Of a stretch of 43,321 bases of DNA, positions 15,385 through 24,978 are shown in pieces. Origin of the DNA: Bacteroidota bacterium (GTDB taxonomy: Bacteria; Bacteroidota; Bacteroidia; Bacteroidales; B18-G4). The translations under genes and the position numbers were made by a program. Location: assembly GCA_018831055.1 (NCBI GenBank), contig JAHJRE010000137.1:1-43321 (forward strand). Reading direction: 5' to 3'. Numbering within the stretch: the stretch's first letter is position 1; every line of letters starts with the position of its first letter. The notes under the pieces were generated by a model. That model saw nothing but the letters and a program-made list of their open reading frames with translations. It searched no databases and had not been told where the DNA came from.

Positions 15385-18240
15385 CTACTCTATGATGAGT
15401 TTTCTCACCACAGCTTCGTTACCTGACCAGATCTGTACGATGTACAATCCGGTGGCGTAATTTCCTGTATTGATGCTGATGGTTTTGTTATCAGCTTTCA
15501 GCACATCGATTTCCTGACCCATATTATTGAATATTCTTACTTCGTTGATCGGGTCAACGGAAGTAATGGTCAGATGGTCTTTGGCCGGGTTGGGGAATAT
15601 AACCAGAGATTCATCGCTAACAGTTGAAGGATTGCTGATACCAACCGGTGGGATGATGACTTCGAAGCAAACATCGTCGAAGTATGCCTGCGGGCTGTTA
15701 CCTGCTGAAGCCCATGCGTAGAAGTTTGCACCTCCCAGAGTAAGGGCACCCGGGTCTCCAAAGGTTCCCAGGGTCCATTGCCATTCAACAACCAGCTCTC
15801 CGTCTACCCAGTATTCGGCCCAGTCGGTGTTCAGGTCAACGATAAGTTCGTTGTGAATCCAGGTATCGAAATCAAAGTTGAAGGTAGCTGCTGCTGCTGC
15901 ACCAGCATCAACCGTGGCAAGGCCGTCGGCATCATATTGTACCTGGAAGCCCCATTCAACACCCGGTACAATATCCTTCTGCAGGTTAAAATAACCGCAG
16001 AATCCGTCGGCAACATACATCATCAGGCTGAAGCCAAATTTACCGGAAGCATAGTTCTCATCGTTGAAAAGGCGGACTAGGTCGGTTGATCCTTCTACCA
16101 GGAATGAATTATCAGGGCTGAAAGAAACGACATCCGAAACCATGGCATCCTCAGCACTACCGGGATTGTTGCTCCAGGTTGTCCAGGGATCTCCCAACTG
16201 TAATGCAAGGTAATCATCCGCTGTAAGGTCGTCGAAATAATCGCAACCATCGTCAATCATCATATCGAAGCATACGTCATCAAAATATGCTAAGGGAGAA
16301 TTTCCTGCTGAAGCCCATGCATAGATGTTCATGCCACCCAGGGTAAGGGCTCCCGGATCTCCGAATGTTCCGAGGGTCCATTGCCATTCAACGATCAGGT
16401 TTCCATCGACCCAATACTCTGCCCAGTCGTTGTCGAGGTCAACAATCAACTCATTGAATATCCATGTGTCGAATGCGAAATTGAAGGTAGCAGCACCGGC
16501 ACCTCCGGCATCAACGGTAGCAACACCGTCAACATCGAATTGTACCTGGAAGCCCCACTCAACGCCGGGAACTATATCTTTCTGGAGGTTGAAATAACCG
16601 CAATTTCCATCGGCAACTAACATGTAATGGCTGGCAATCCATTTTCCTTCAGTGAGGTTTTCATCATTGTAAAGCCTTACCAGGTCAGTGCTACCTTGTA
16701 TAACAATTGAATTATCCGGGCTGTTGGAAACAACATCGGTAACAGTAGCATCTTCGGCACTTCCCGGATTATTGCTCCAGGTTGTCCAGGGATCTCCCAA
16801 TTCCAGTGCAACAAAATCACCCGGGGTGAGAGCATCAAAGTCTTCACAGGGTGATGGCGGCATGGCCGGCTGATAATTAACATCGTCGAAATAGAACATG
16901 GGGTCATCGCCTGCAGGTGCAGCGGCAAAGATATCCATGGCACCAAGCTGGTTCAGGCCTTGTCCTCCGCTGGCTTCAAGGCTCCATTGCCATCCATGAA
17001 CATATTGAGCATCCACATAATGCTCTGCCCAGTCGCCGTCGAGGTCAATATAGGTTTCCACCATGAACCATTCCCCGGTGGGATAGGTAAACGTTGCCGA
17101 ATTGGAACCGCCGGCATTGATGTATCCTGTTCCGTCGGAAGCAAAATAAACCTCGAGCGCCCACTCAGTCCTTTCACCGGTAAACTCATGCAGCAGGTTG
17201 TAGTATCCACCATAACCGGGTTCTACATACATATACATGCTAACGCTGTACATCCCTTCTGTTTTGTCACCAAAACCAAATATCAGGTCAGTGGAGCTTC
17301 CTTCAACAAGAACGGAATTAACACCGCTGAATGCCTGGGCATCTGAAATTAAAGCATCTTCTGCCGAACCCGGATTATTGCTCCAGGTTGTCCAGCAAGG
17401 ATCCTGTACAGCCAGATAATCCCCTACTACATAAGAATCAAAATCGCTGAAATAAGGATCGCAGGAAACTGCACCTCCATAAAGCCAGTCAACAATGTCC
17501 ATCAACAGGTCAGCCTGAACGACCGGATCGGAAATTGCGGCAAAAGAAACCGTGGTGAAGATGGTTTTGAAAGCCCTCATCTCGTGCTGCACGGCAGCCA
17601 TTCCCGAGGGAGCCGGCGAGGTTACTTCAAAAAGGTCCATTCCTACATGGGCAATGATCTCATCGATGTAAAGGCCTTCACGTCCGGATGTAAAAATATC
17701 CTGGACTTCAAAGCTATACCCTTCGGCAAGTGAACCGGCTACACCGTCAACCATACCAAGATCGGGAGCAAAAACACCCCAGAAATCCTGGAAAACCTCC
17801 CTTAGGCCAAGGTAATCATAGGGAAATTCCCCTGACTGGAAAATGCCAGCACTCGGGAAACGGTCATAAAGGTAATCCTGGCCTGAAAAGAATAGCTTTC
17901 CTCCTCCATCAAGGTAGGATGCCAGGTTCGCCTCATCGTTATCGGTCATGGTCTCACTACCGCTCCATACCTCGCCCGTAAACCAGATGATAATGTCGTA
18001 CATCTGCATAGTGGCCAGATCCGGACCGTCGTTGGCTCCATCCACAACTTCAAAATAAGTATAACTGTAACCATTGGCATCCAATGCCGCTTCATAATAT
18101 GGCCAGCAATCAGTGAAATCTCCGGTCCATGCACTTCCATCCCTGTCAACTGCAAGGATCTCCTGCGCATTTACCGAATTAAACAAGAAAAAAACTGATG
18201 ATAGGAAAATCATCAGAAATGCACGCGTAAATCTTTTCAT
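15385..18240 (-). CDS. Secreted T9SS protein with three tandem lectin-like repeats
   Basis: 951 aa. The signal peptide ends near residue 25 (SVFFLFNSVNAQ). Residues about 26-258 form a domain starting ILAVDRDGSAW, with IIIWFTGEVWSGSETMT and LFFSGQDYLYDRFPSAGIF. It is clearly homologous to the 342-aa protein at 30770 and resembles a glutamine-amidotransferase-like or flavodoxin-like Rossmann fold, but I see no catalytic residues. Three repeats of about 200 residues follow, each with DPWTTWSNNPGSAEDA (DPCWTTWSNNPGSAEDA in the first), a WGFQV-type strand, DWAEYWVDG and YFDDVCF. They look like concanavalin/LamG-type jelly rolls. Repeats 2 and 3 are very similar to each other, repeat 1 less so. 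The C-terminus is a T9SS sorting domain (VIFPNPAKDHLTITS, TGLYIVQIWSG). Own terminator, probably monocistronic. Surface adhesin or carbohydrate-binding role is plausible but unproven. Confidence 0.88.
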   Translation of the reverse strand: MKRFTRAFLMIFLSSVFFLFNSVNAQEILAVDRDGSAWTGDFTDCWPYYEAALDANGYSYTYFEVVDGANDGPDLATMQMYDIIIWFTGEVWSGSETMTDNDEANLASYLDGGGKLFFSGQDYLYDRFPSAGIFQSGEFPYDYLGLREVFQDFWGVFAPDLGMVDGVAGSLAEGYSFEVQDIFTSGREGLYIDEIIAHVGMDLFEVTSPAPSGMAAVQHEMRAFKTIFTTVSFAAISDPVVQADLLMDIVDWLYGGAVSCDPYFSDFDSYVVGDYLAVQDPCWTTWSNNPGSAEDALISDAQAFSGVNSVLVEGSSTDLIFGFGDKTEGMYSVSMYMYVEPGYGGYYNLLHEFTGERTEWALEVYFASDGTGYINAGGSNSATFTYPTGEWFMVETYIDLDGDWAEHYVDAQYVHGWQWSLEASGGQGLNQLGAMDIFAAAPAGDDPMFYFDDVNYQPAMPPSPCEDFDALTPGDFVALELGDPWTTWSNNPGSAEDATVTDVVSNSPDNSIVIQGSTDLVRLYNDENLTEGKWIASHYMLVADGNCGYFNLQKDIVPGVEWGFQVQFDVDGVATVDAGGAGAATFNFAFDTWIFNELIVDLDNDWAEYWVDGNLIVEWQWTLGTFGDPGALTLGGMNIYAWASAGNSPLAYFDDVCFDMMIDDGCDYFDDLTADDYLALQLGDPWTTWSNNPGSAEDAMVSDVVSFSPDNSFLVEGSTDLVRLFNDENYASGKFGFSLMMYVADGFCGYFNLQKDIVPGVEWGFQVQYDADGLATVDAGAAAAATFNFDFDTWIHNELIVDLNTDWAEYWVDGELVVEWQWTLGTFGDPGALTLGGANFYAWASAGNSPQAYFDDVCFEVIIPPVGISNPSTVSDESLVIFPNPAKDHLTITSVDPINEVRIFNNMGQEIDVLKADNKTISINTGNYATGLYIVQIWSGNEAVVRKLIIE
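15655..17465 (-). repeat. Three tandem copies of a roughly 600-bp coding repeat
   Basis: The block gctccaggttgtccag recurs at 16171, 16773 and 17380 (spacing 602 and 607 bp), marking the three domain copies in the 951-aa protein. The copies at about 15655-16250 and 16256-16850 keep long runs of near-identical bases; the copy at about 16860-17465 has diverged more. This points to a recent second duplication, and such repeats can expand or contract by recombination. Confidence 0.85.
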
Positions 18241-18323
18241 GACGAACTGTTTTGGTTAATAATTAAACTATCGGGTTTGCTAGTGGCTTTAAATATAGTA
18301 CATTTTTTATGAAATAGGTAAAA

Positions 18324-18689
18324 TTGTCAGAAAAAAAAATTGATTTCGAAAAAATACTTGTATATTTTAGTCTTATGTTCTTATCTGTATATGTAAATAT
18401 TCGTTTTGTTGAAAAAAAGTTTTCTCCGGAAGGTTACGTTTGGGGTGATTCCGGTATTAAAGGAAAAACCGGGGTTATGAACAAGTTTTATGAGATTGAT
18501 TATCTGTTTGATGAGCTTTACCTGGGCCGGGCTAGTACAGATCAAACCAGGCAACTGGTAAACAGCATCCTGGAAGACCCTGAAATATATGAGTATTGTA
18601 AATTCAGCAAGGAGATAAATGATGAGTTGTATACTTATATCTTCGTGAAGAATGCCATCCCCCCGAAAAAACCCAAAAGGCTGGAATAA
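18324..18689 (+). CDS. Small hypothetical protein with one TM-like segment
   Basis: 121 aa, not recognised. It would start with a TTG; the first ATG in frame, at 18375, would cut into the hydrophobic segment (ILVYFSLMFLSVYVNIRF, about residues 11-28), so the TTG start is preferred, with a weak AGG upstream. The rest is soluble and charged (FYEIDYLFDELYLGR, DPEIYEYCKFSKEI) with natural-looking composition. Its stop codon touches the stop of the opposite gene (18689/18690), so the two genes converge with no spacer. It could be a small membrane-associated protein. Moderate confidence that it is expressed. Confidence 0.5.
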   Translation: MSEKKIDFEKILVYFSLMFLSVYVNIRFVEKKFSPEGYVWGDSGIKGKTGVMNKFYEIDYLFDELYLGRASTDQTRQLVNSILEDPEIYEYCKFSKEINDELYTYIFVKNAIPPKKPKRLE

Positions 18690-19109
18690 TTATTTGTTTA
18701 CAGTCAAACCCTTCAGCGAATCAATCCGGTAGGAATAAAAGACCTGCCCATTTTCAATGTATATCATTTCATCCGAAGTTTTCATATTTATCCTGATCTG
18801 GTCAGAGGATGAGATTTTATCAATTGCATCGTTTTGATAGCGGGATAGTGTTTCTTCCCTGGTTTTAAGATACTTACCGGAAAGCAAAGTAATTTGCTCC
18901 AGGGCCGGGCTGTATTTTTCAGGTTGACCCGAATCTTCCAGAGAGATCCTCATGTCTCCCGACACTCTCCATTCCAGATCCTGATAAACCATCGACTTTT
19001 CTACATGAACGGAGTGCCTGGAGATATTCCGCTTATCGGAACATGTTTCGTGTTTGCAGGCAAAAAAAGCAAAACAAACCAGAAGAGTAACCATTGTTTT
19101 ATTTGACAT
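18690..19109 (-). CDS. Hypothetical lipoprotein
   Basis: 139 aa. The N-terminal hydrophobic stretch MVTLLVCFAFFACKHE ends in a lipobox-like FFAC, so the mature protein would begin at the cysteine and be lipid-anchored. The remainder shows alternating polar and hydrophobic strands (LEWRVSGDMRISLED, DQIRINMKTSDEMIYIENGQ) without a family I recognise. It converges directly with the small gene at 18324. No other gene is close on its strand, so it is likely transcribed alone. Confidence 0.65.
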   Translation of the reverse strand: MSNKTMVTLLVCFAFFACKHETCSDKRNISRHSVHVEKSMVYQDLEWRVSGDMRISLEDSGQPEKYSPALEQITLLSGKYLKTREETLSRYQNDAIDKISSSDQIRINMKTSDEMIYIENGQVFYSYRIDSLKGLTVNK

Positions 19110-19352
19110 ATCTCTCAGATATTGACATTTAATAACCGGAGAAAGCCTTTTTGGTTTGGATTTAATGGCCTCCTAAACCGGGGTTCGGATCGTTAATCAA
19201 TAAGACTGGGATTTAAAAACCTGGTGTTAATTGGGATCGTTATTACCAGGATCACGGTTAGATGTTTTGCTTCACAAATATAATAAAAAACGCAGGCAAA
19301 GAAAAAATTTATATGCCTGTTAAACGCAGAAAACATCTCATAGTTACAAAAA
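19110..19352. other. Intergenic region without recognisable gene
   Basis: AT-rich sequence between the lipoprotein gene start and the terminator of the 1031-aa gene. I see no RNA gene, repeat or convincing promoter in it. It must hold the promoter of the minus-strand lipoprotein gene. Confidence 0.4.
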
Positions 19353-19380
19353 ACCGGAAAAGACCAACGTCTTTTCCGGT
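19353..19380 (-). terminator. Rho-independent terminator of the 1031-aa gene
   Basis: Perfect 12-bp arms 19353-19364 (accggaaaagac) and 19369-19380 with a CAAC loop, followed on the minus strand by a T run (complement of 19348-19353). It lies 26 bp beyond the stop codon of the gene ending at 19407. Confidence 0.85.
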
Positions 19381-19406
19381 ATGAACCCTGAAATCTTTGT
19401 TGCAAT

Positions 19407-22400
19407 TTAGCGTACAATAGTAAGTTTTTGTATAAAACCATCTCTATCCTTTACGATATAAATCCCCTGGCCCAGTCCGTTTGTTTCCATTCGATCTGTA
19501 TTATTTTCTTTGCGTATCAACTGACCATTAAGGGAATACACACTGATATCCGTAGTTTTATTGAAATATACAATTCCTGTTTTGCTGGGGTTAGGATACA
19601 ATTTGAAACTGTTACTTTCCTGGTTGTTCGTTCCATTATGAATACCAACCACGCCGCTGATCTCAAAAACAGCAAGTGTGCCGCTGATTTCGTAACCTAC
19701 TACCAGCAAATCCTTTCCTGAAGGATGATCAGTTTTAGAGATGAAATACAAACCTTCAGGGCTGATATCACCTGAGCCTGTAGGAAAATCAGCAGTGTTG
19801 ATATAATCCAGGAAAAGTGGAGAAAGCGGGTTTGTGACATCGTACATCATGATGCCGCCTGTTCTTTCCAATCCAATAAAGGCAAGTGTATATCCTTCAA
19901 TTTTTCCGGTTGCTAAACCTTCGGGTTCCGGTCCCTTATCATCGCTTCGGGCCTTAAACTCAAATACTCCTTCGTCAAAATTGCAATTGAAATAATCAGG
20001 ATAGGCAGAAAAAGTAATCTGCTCAAAATCATCACCATTATCAAAAACCATGTTCCCAAATCGGTCAAAGATGGAAAAAGAGCGGGCCCCAAAAGAATGA
20101 ATGTACTCGGACTGACCATCATTATTAATATCGGTATTCAGCATGGATAATTTCAAGCGTCCAAGCATTGTATCATTTTGTAATTCAGCCATATTGGGGA
20201 AATAATCAGGATTTAAATCGAGGTTCTTAACACGTTCTTCTTCAGCATCCCTTGAATCCCCTTCATTTACTGTTATAACATAAGGTTTATCGTTAAACAT
20301 GATGGTTCCCAATGCATCAGGCATATGCATGCCCCAGGTTGGATGATTTGTAATATCAACCAAATCAGCTTTATCGCTTGCATCAAATCCAAAATTCTCA
20401 TCAAACGAAATAATACCAAGCGAAATAACATCGGAAATACCTGCGCCAGAAATGCCAAAGTCGTTATCGTTCAGTACCGCCAGGCTCCCATCAGGAAGTA
20501 ATGTCAATCCTTCGGCTTTATCGCTGGGCATATAGCCAATGGAAGGAAGATTAAGCATTTTTATTTTATAGACCGGCTGAATTCCGGCTGTATCCAAATT
20601 ATCTGCCGTGTACATTTCAAGTGTGAGATCATTCAGTCCGGAAGAGGTCATCTTGTTCGACAAAGCTGTCCCAAGAATATCTGTGGCTCCATTCAGGTCA
20701 ATCATAAAAACATATTTCTTTCCATCCTCCTCGCCCGGTATGCTGGAATCCCTTTCAAAAACATAAAACCTTCCGTTACCTGCATAAACGGCATCCCCTA
20801 TTTTATCGGTCCTTCCGAGCGCATAGCCACTGTTACGGTTACGTTCCAGGAGGTAAACATGTTCCGATACAGGGTTCCCCTGCATATCAATTCCTAATAT
20901 GCGTAATACATCCGATTTGTTCTTGGTACTGCTGTTCGGATTGTACATAGGTGATTGTATGAAAGCATAAATAATTTCCTGATCCGGGTCAAAAGCAATA
21001 GCTTCGAACCCCCTGTTGGTCCACCTTTTCTTGTAAACCTCCGGAAGTGTTTCTGCACCAAAGGTTCCGGCAGGTTGTCCTCCCAGTGCACCGGTTCCCT
21101 GCGGAACGAATCTTTCGATCAAAATGCCATTTTCATTGAATTTGTATATAGCAGGACGATACTCGTCACACATCCAGAAGTTCCTGTCATTGTCGCGGAA
21201 AATCCCTTCGAAGTCACCTCCGAAAAAATCATATGGCAAGGCATGATAATAAACATCATTAACCGTATCATGGTAATCATGGTTCGGGTAAAAAATTTCA
21301 TCAACATAAGCCACTGGTACTTCATCAAATCCTTCCACATTTCCCCTTCCTGAAATCGGAGTTGTTCCGTCCTGGCGAAACAGAAAAATAAAATCATTTT
21401 CATTTAGTGTAACGGTGCCTGATGTTTTATCCAAAGTTAATTTTACTATCCTGGCTTGATATTCAGGCAGTTTGAAGGGGCTCAGGTTTTGGAAGGGAGC
21501 CGGTACTACATTGGCCTTTGCCACGGCATCCGAATTTGGGCCCCTGTCAGGAATTGCATAGAAAACCCATTCATTTTCCGATGATTGCACCGGATCAAAA
21601 TATAATCCTGAAAAACCTCCCAGATAGATCGGATCGGCACCCGTATATACCGGAGTTCCCAGCACCGGAAACGTCAGTAGTTCATTCAGAAAATATTGTT
21701 CCAGCATAGGCGAGCCCTTGCTATGATCTTTCAATCCCAAAGGCAGGATATCCACAATCTTGGCCTGGGCAATGTCAACAACTGCAAGTCCGTTGTTTTC
21801 CTGTAATGAAACGTATGCGATGGCATCATCTTCGCTGATTGTGATAAACTCCGGTTCAATGTCCTGAGCAACACTATCTGCATCATCAAAAATACGGATC
21901 CCCCTGTTAATCAGCGAGTATCTCATTTCATTATAAGCGCTGAAAGAAGCAGTATTAACAACAGGACTGGCTGCGCCCCCTGAAATATCAATGATGCTTA
22001 TGCTTCCTTCGGGATTTATTTCATCACTCGGTTCACCTTCATTAGCAACTAAAACCTTCATCCCGTCGTGGGTAAATTTTACCATATCAGGCAAAGCTCC
22101 CACGCTTACTTCGCTGATAATTGAATAATCATCCGTGTTGATGAACATGACTTTCCCAGGATCAGTTTTCGGATCAGCAGCAACCGACATAGCAGCGATT
22201 CCGCTGTGTATGTCAATATGTGTTACACCGTCACCGAATGCTGAGAAATCAATGCCGGTTATGTAAACGGGCGATTGATAATCGGAAAAATCATAAATAT
22301 CAACAGTGGAATTGGGACTGTTCAATATCCATAAACGTTGATTTTCCAAGTCATAGGAAACAATTTCCGCGGCAGATTCTTCGCCGATCGGAATACTGAT

Positions 22401-22502
22401 AACATGTTCCAGAGACAGCCCATCCTGGCCAATCATCTGAAATGAATTCACCAGGAAAAATAAAAATATAATTCCTGAAAGAAATGGTAATGGTTTTTTC
22501 AT
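19407..22502 (-). CDS. Choice-of-anchor I / esterase-like phytase-domain protein with T9SS domain
   Basis: 1031 aa. The signal peptide is at residues 1-25 or so (SGIIFLFFLVNSFQMIGQ). The choice-of-anchor I propeller begins at about 30 (YDLENQRLWILNSPNSTVDI, MVKFTHDGMKVLVANEGEPS). It is interrupted at about 265-690 by a phytase-like esterase insert (GFSGLYFDPVQSSENEWVFY, YAIPDRGPNSDAVAKAN, FDGDFEGIFRDN-type and RTDKIGDAVYAGNGRFYVFE). The propeller resumes with FNDKPYVITVNEGDSRDAEE and GPEPEGLATGKIEGYTLAFI. The end is a T9SS sorting domain (FKLYPNPSKTGIVYFNK, LGQGIYIVKDRDG). This is the known layout of large secreted alkaline-phosphatase-like proteins; phosphoester hydrolysis is possible but catalytic residues are not proven here. 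Monocistronic with its own terminator. Confidence 0.87.
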   Translation of the reverse strand: MKKPLPFLSGIIFLFFLVNSFQMIGQDGLSLEHVISIPIGEESAAEIVSYDLENQRLWILNSPNSTVDIYDFSDYQSPVYITGIDFSAFGDGVTHIDIHSGIAAMSVAADPKTDPGKVMFINTDDYSIISEVSVGALPDMVKFTHDGMKVLVANEGEPSDEINPEGSISIIDISGGAASPVVNTASFSAYNEMRYSLINRGIRIFDDADSVAQDIEPEFITISEDDAIAYVSLQENNGLAVVDIAQAKIVDILPLGLKDHSKGSPMLEQYFLNELLTFPVLGTPVYTGADPIYLGGFSGLYFDPVQSSENEWVFYAIPDRGPNSDAVAKANVVPAPFQNLSPFKLPEYQARIVKLTLDKTSGTVTLNENDFIFLFRQDGTTPISGRGNVEGFDEVPVAYVDEIFYPNHDYHDTVNDVYYHALPYDFFGGDFEGIFRDNDRNFWMCDEYRPAIYKFNENGILIERFVPQGTGALGGQPAGTFGAETLPEVYKKRWTNRGFEAIAFDPDQEIIYAFIQSPMYNPNSSTKNKSDVLRILGIDMQGNPVSEHVYLLERNRNSGYALGRTDKIGDAVYAGNGRFYVFERDSSIPGEEDGKKYVFMIDLNGATDILGTALSNKMTSSGLNDLTLEMYTADNLDTAGIQPVYKIKMLNLPSIGYMPSDKAEGLTLLPDGSLAVLNDNDFGISGAGISDVISLGIISFDENFGFDASDKADLVDITNHPTWGMHMPDALGTIMFNDKPYVITVNEGDSRDAEEERVKNLDLNPDYFPNMAELQNDTMLGRLKLSMLNTDINNDGQSEYIHSFGARSFSIFDRFGNMVFDNGDDFEQITFSAYPDYFNCNFDEGVFEFKARSDDKGPEPEGLATGKIEGYTLAFIGLERTGGIMMYDVTNPLSPLFLDYINTADFPTGSGDISPEGLYFISKTDHPSGKDLLVVGYEISGTLAVFEISGVVGIHNGTNNQESNSFKLYPNPSKTGIVYFNKTTDISVYSLNGQLIRKENNTDRMETNGLGQGIYIVKDRDGFIQKLTIVR

Positions 22503-22737
22503 GATGCATTAATTTGAAATGTGTATTCGTTATTTCAATCACAAAATTCCTATAGAAAAACCCTATTTCTATTAAATGAAAATCATCAATTGATTAAAGA
22601 ATTGTTATAAGCAACTTTTTCCAATTTTGGTCAATGCAATAAGCTTCTGAAGGTTTTTGTGAGCTTTCAGGGGCTAATAAAAAGGCTGTTTTAATATTAA
22701 TTTTATGTTAATCGAACGGAGTCAAGGTTATAAATAA
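22503..22737. other. Divergent intergenic region between the 1031-aa gene and fusA
   Basis: AT-rich, no gene seen. It must carry the promoter of the minus-strand gene starting at 22502, but I find no clear CAAAnnTA element. The fusA promoter element lies at its right edge. Confidence 0.4.
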
Positions 22738-22745
22738 TAATTTTG
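22738..22745 (+). promoter_or_regulatory. Bacteroidetes -7 element TAATTTTG upstream of fusA
   Basis: Exact TAnnTTTG match, 67 bp upstream of the ATG at 22813, leaving a leader of about 60 nt. The -33 region does not match TTTG well. Confidence 0.5.
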
Positions 22746-22812
22746 CGCGGATTTTCCAGAGATCCTGAAAACATATAAACCAAATCTTTGTTATTACTTC
22801 AAACAAAAAATC

Positions 22813-24885
22813 ATGTCTCTCAAGAACTTAAGAAATATTGGCATTGCCGCTCATATCGATGCGGGCAAAACCACACTAACCGAAAGGATACTATTCTACA
22901 CCGGAATTAACAGAAAAATCGGGGAAGTCCATGATGGACAAGCTACCATGGATTTTATGAAACAGGAGCAGGAAAGAGGTATCACTATTGCATCCGCTGC
23001 TATATCCTGTGCCTGGAAAGACTCTCAGATAAATATAATAGATACTCCCGGCCACGTAGACTTTACAATAGAGGTGGAGCGTTCACTGCGTGTAATCGAT
23101 GGAATGATAGCAGTTTTTTGCGCTGTTGGGGGCGTTGAACCTCAGAGTGAGACCGTATGGAATCAGGCCGACCGTTATAAAGTACCACGCATTGCTTTTA
23201 TCAATAAGATGGACCGTACCGGTTCGGATTTTAACGATGTTGTCGGTCAAATGAATCAGTACCTGGATGCCAATGCCGTACCTTTTCAGTTACCCATTGG
23301 TGCAGAAGAAGAATTCAAAGGCATAATCGACATCATCGAAAAGAAAGCCTACATTTTCCAGGATAAGGATAGGATAGAAGTTGACATACCGGCTGAATAC
23401 AAATCGCAATGCCAGAAAGCCAGGGATTTCCTGGTGGAGAAGCTTGCCGAAGTGAATGATGAGATCATGGAACTTTTCCTGGAAGAAAAGGAGATCCCGG
23501 TGGAAATGCTTAAAACGGCAGCACGTGACGCCACCCTGAAGCTTATGATCACTCCGGTATTTTGTGGGGCAGCATATAAAAACAAAGGGGTTCAACTTCT
23601 TCTGGATGCTGTGATCGACTACCTCCCTTCTCCTTTCGACATCGGAGCCGTGGTTGGTATTGATGTGGACAATCCTGAGAAATCCCATACACGCAATCCT
23701 TCCCCCAAAGATCCTTTCGCTGCACTGGCGTTTAAGCTGATCAATGATCCTTATGTTGGTCAGCAGACTTTTATCCGCATTTATTCAGGAACACTTACAG
23801 GAGGATTGCAATTACTGAATTCCACCAAGGGAAAGATGGAAAGAACGGGCAGGATCCTGAAAATACATGCCAAAGACCGTGAAGAGGTGGATTATGCCGG
23901 ACCGGGGGATATTGTTGCTCTCATTGGCATGAAACTCACGAAAACCGGTGACACATTGTGTGACCCTGATCATCCTCTTCATCTTGAATCAATTAAGGTG
24001 CCGGTTTCGGTTATTGAAATGAAGATCAACCCTGCCAACAGGAAAGATCAGAGCAAGCTCGGGGAAGCCCTCAGCAAACTGGCCAATGAAGATCCTTCAT
24101 TCAATGTCAGGTTCGATCATGAAACTGAAGAAACCATCGTTTCAGGAATGGGAGAGCTCCACCTGGAGATCATTATCGACCGCCTGAAGGAAGAGTTTAA
24201 GGTAGAGGTGGAAGTTGGCGAGCCTTCCGTTGCTTATCGTGAAACGATCACAGCCGAAAAGGAAAATGATTACAGGCACTCGAAACAAACTGGTGGAAAG
24301 GGGCAATTTGCTCAGACTATGATCCGGATAGAACCCAATGAAGATATTGGCTATGAATTTGTTGACAAGATCAAGGGAGGTGTTATCCCCGCTGAATTTA
24401 TCCCTTCTGTAAACAAAGGTATCACCAAAACCCTCCATGACGGGGTACTCGCGGGATATCCCATTGTGGATGTCAAAGTCACCCTTCTCGACGGCAAATT
24501 CCATCCGGTTGACTCCAGCGACATGGCTTTCCAAACCTGTGCGTCAATATGCTTTAAACAAGCTTTCATGAAAGCCGGTCCTATCCTGCTTGAACCGGTA
24601 ATGAAAGTGGAAATCAATACTCCCGACGAATACATTGGAGAGATCGTGGGCAACCTGAACCGAAAACGCGGTAAAATAGAATCCATGAGAAGGTTCCGTA
24701 AAGGATCGCAAAAACTGGTCGGCTTTGTCCCGCTCAGTGAAATGTTTGGTTATGCTACGCAATTAAGGAATATATCAAGCGGAAGAGCCAATTATTCTAT
24801 GGATTTTTATAAGTACTTGCCGGTCAGTTCTTCCCTCCAGGAAGAAATAATCAGGAAAATCCGCGAACAGGAAAAGGAAAAGTAA
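22813..24885 (+). CDS. fusA: Translation elongation factor G (stand-alone paralogue)
   Basis: 690 aa, normal EF-G length. All GTPase motifs are intact: G1 AHIDAGKT (13-20), RGIT switch I, G3 DTPGH (77-81, with the catalytic His) and G4 NKMD (131-134). Domain II ([21 protein letters not shown]), domain III ([20 protein letters not shown]), domain IV ([20 protein letters not shown]) and domain V follow in order. It is alone, not in a str operon with rpsL, rpsG and tuf. The wording [20 protein letters not shown] and [15 protein letters not shown] resembles the spirochaete/mitochondrial EF-G branch more than the usual Bacteroidota FusA. It may be a second EF-G used under special conditions. Bacteroides thetaiotaomicron has such a starvation-induced EF-G2; equivalence is not shown. 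Confidence 0.93.
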   Translation: MSLKNLRNIGIAAHIDAGKTTLTERILFYTGINRKIGEVHDGQATMDFMKQEQERGITIASAAISCAWKDSQINIIDTPGHVDFTIEVERSLRVIDGMIAVFCAVGGVEPQSETVWNQADRYKVPRIAFINKMDRTGSDFNDVVGQMNQYLDANAVPFQLPIGAEEEFKGIIDIIEKKAYIFQDKDRIEVDIPAEYKSQCQKARDFLVEKLAEVNDEIMELFLEEKEIPVEMLKTAARDATLKLMITPVFCGAAYKNKGVQLLLDAVIDYLPSPFDIGAVVGIDVDNPEKSHTRNPSPKDPFAALAFKLINDPYVGQQTFIRIYSGTLTGGLQLLNSTKGKMERTGRILKIHAKDREEVDYAGPGDIVALIGMKLTKTGDTLCDPDHPLHLESIKVPVSVIEMKINPANRKDQSKLGEALSKLANEDPSFNVRFDHETEETIVSGMGELHLEIIIDRLKEEFKVEVEVGEPSVAYRETITAEKENDYRHSKQTGGKGQFAQTMIRIEPNEDIGYEFVDKIKGGVIPAEFIPSVNKGITKTLHDGVLAGYPIVDVKVTLLDGKFHPVDSSDMAFQTCASICFKQAFMKAGPILLEPVMKVEINTPDEYIGEIVGNLNRKRGKIESMRRFRKGSQKLVGFVPLSEMFGYATQLRNISSGRANYSMDFYKYLPVSSSLQEEIIRKIREQEKEK

Positions 24886-24941
24886 TTGCAAGCATAACTA
24901 TTTCAGAGTTTTCCCGTATAAAACCCAAAGCCAAATTGTAC

Positions 24942-24949
24942 TATCTTTG
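24942..24949 (+). promoter_or_regulatory. Bacteroidetes -7 element TATCTTTG
   Basis: Exact TAnnTTTG match 29 bp upstream of the ATG at 24979 and 56 bp after the fusA stop, suggesting the 1143-aa gene has its own promoter. No clear -33 box. Confidence 0.5.
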
Positions 24950-24978
24950 AACCATTCTTATAACCAATCTTTATTAGT

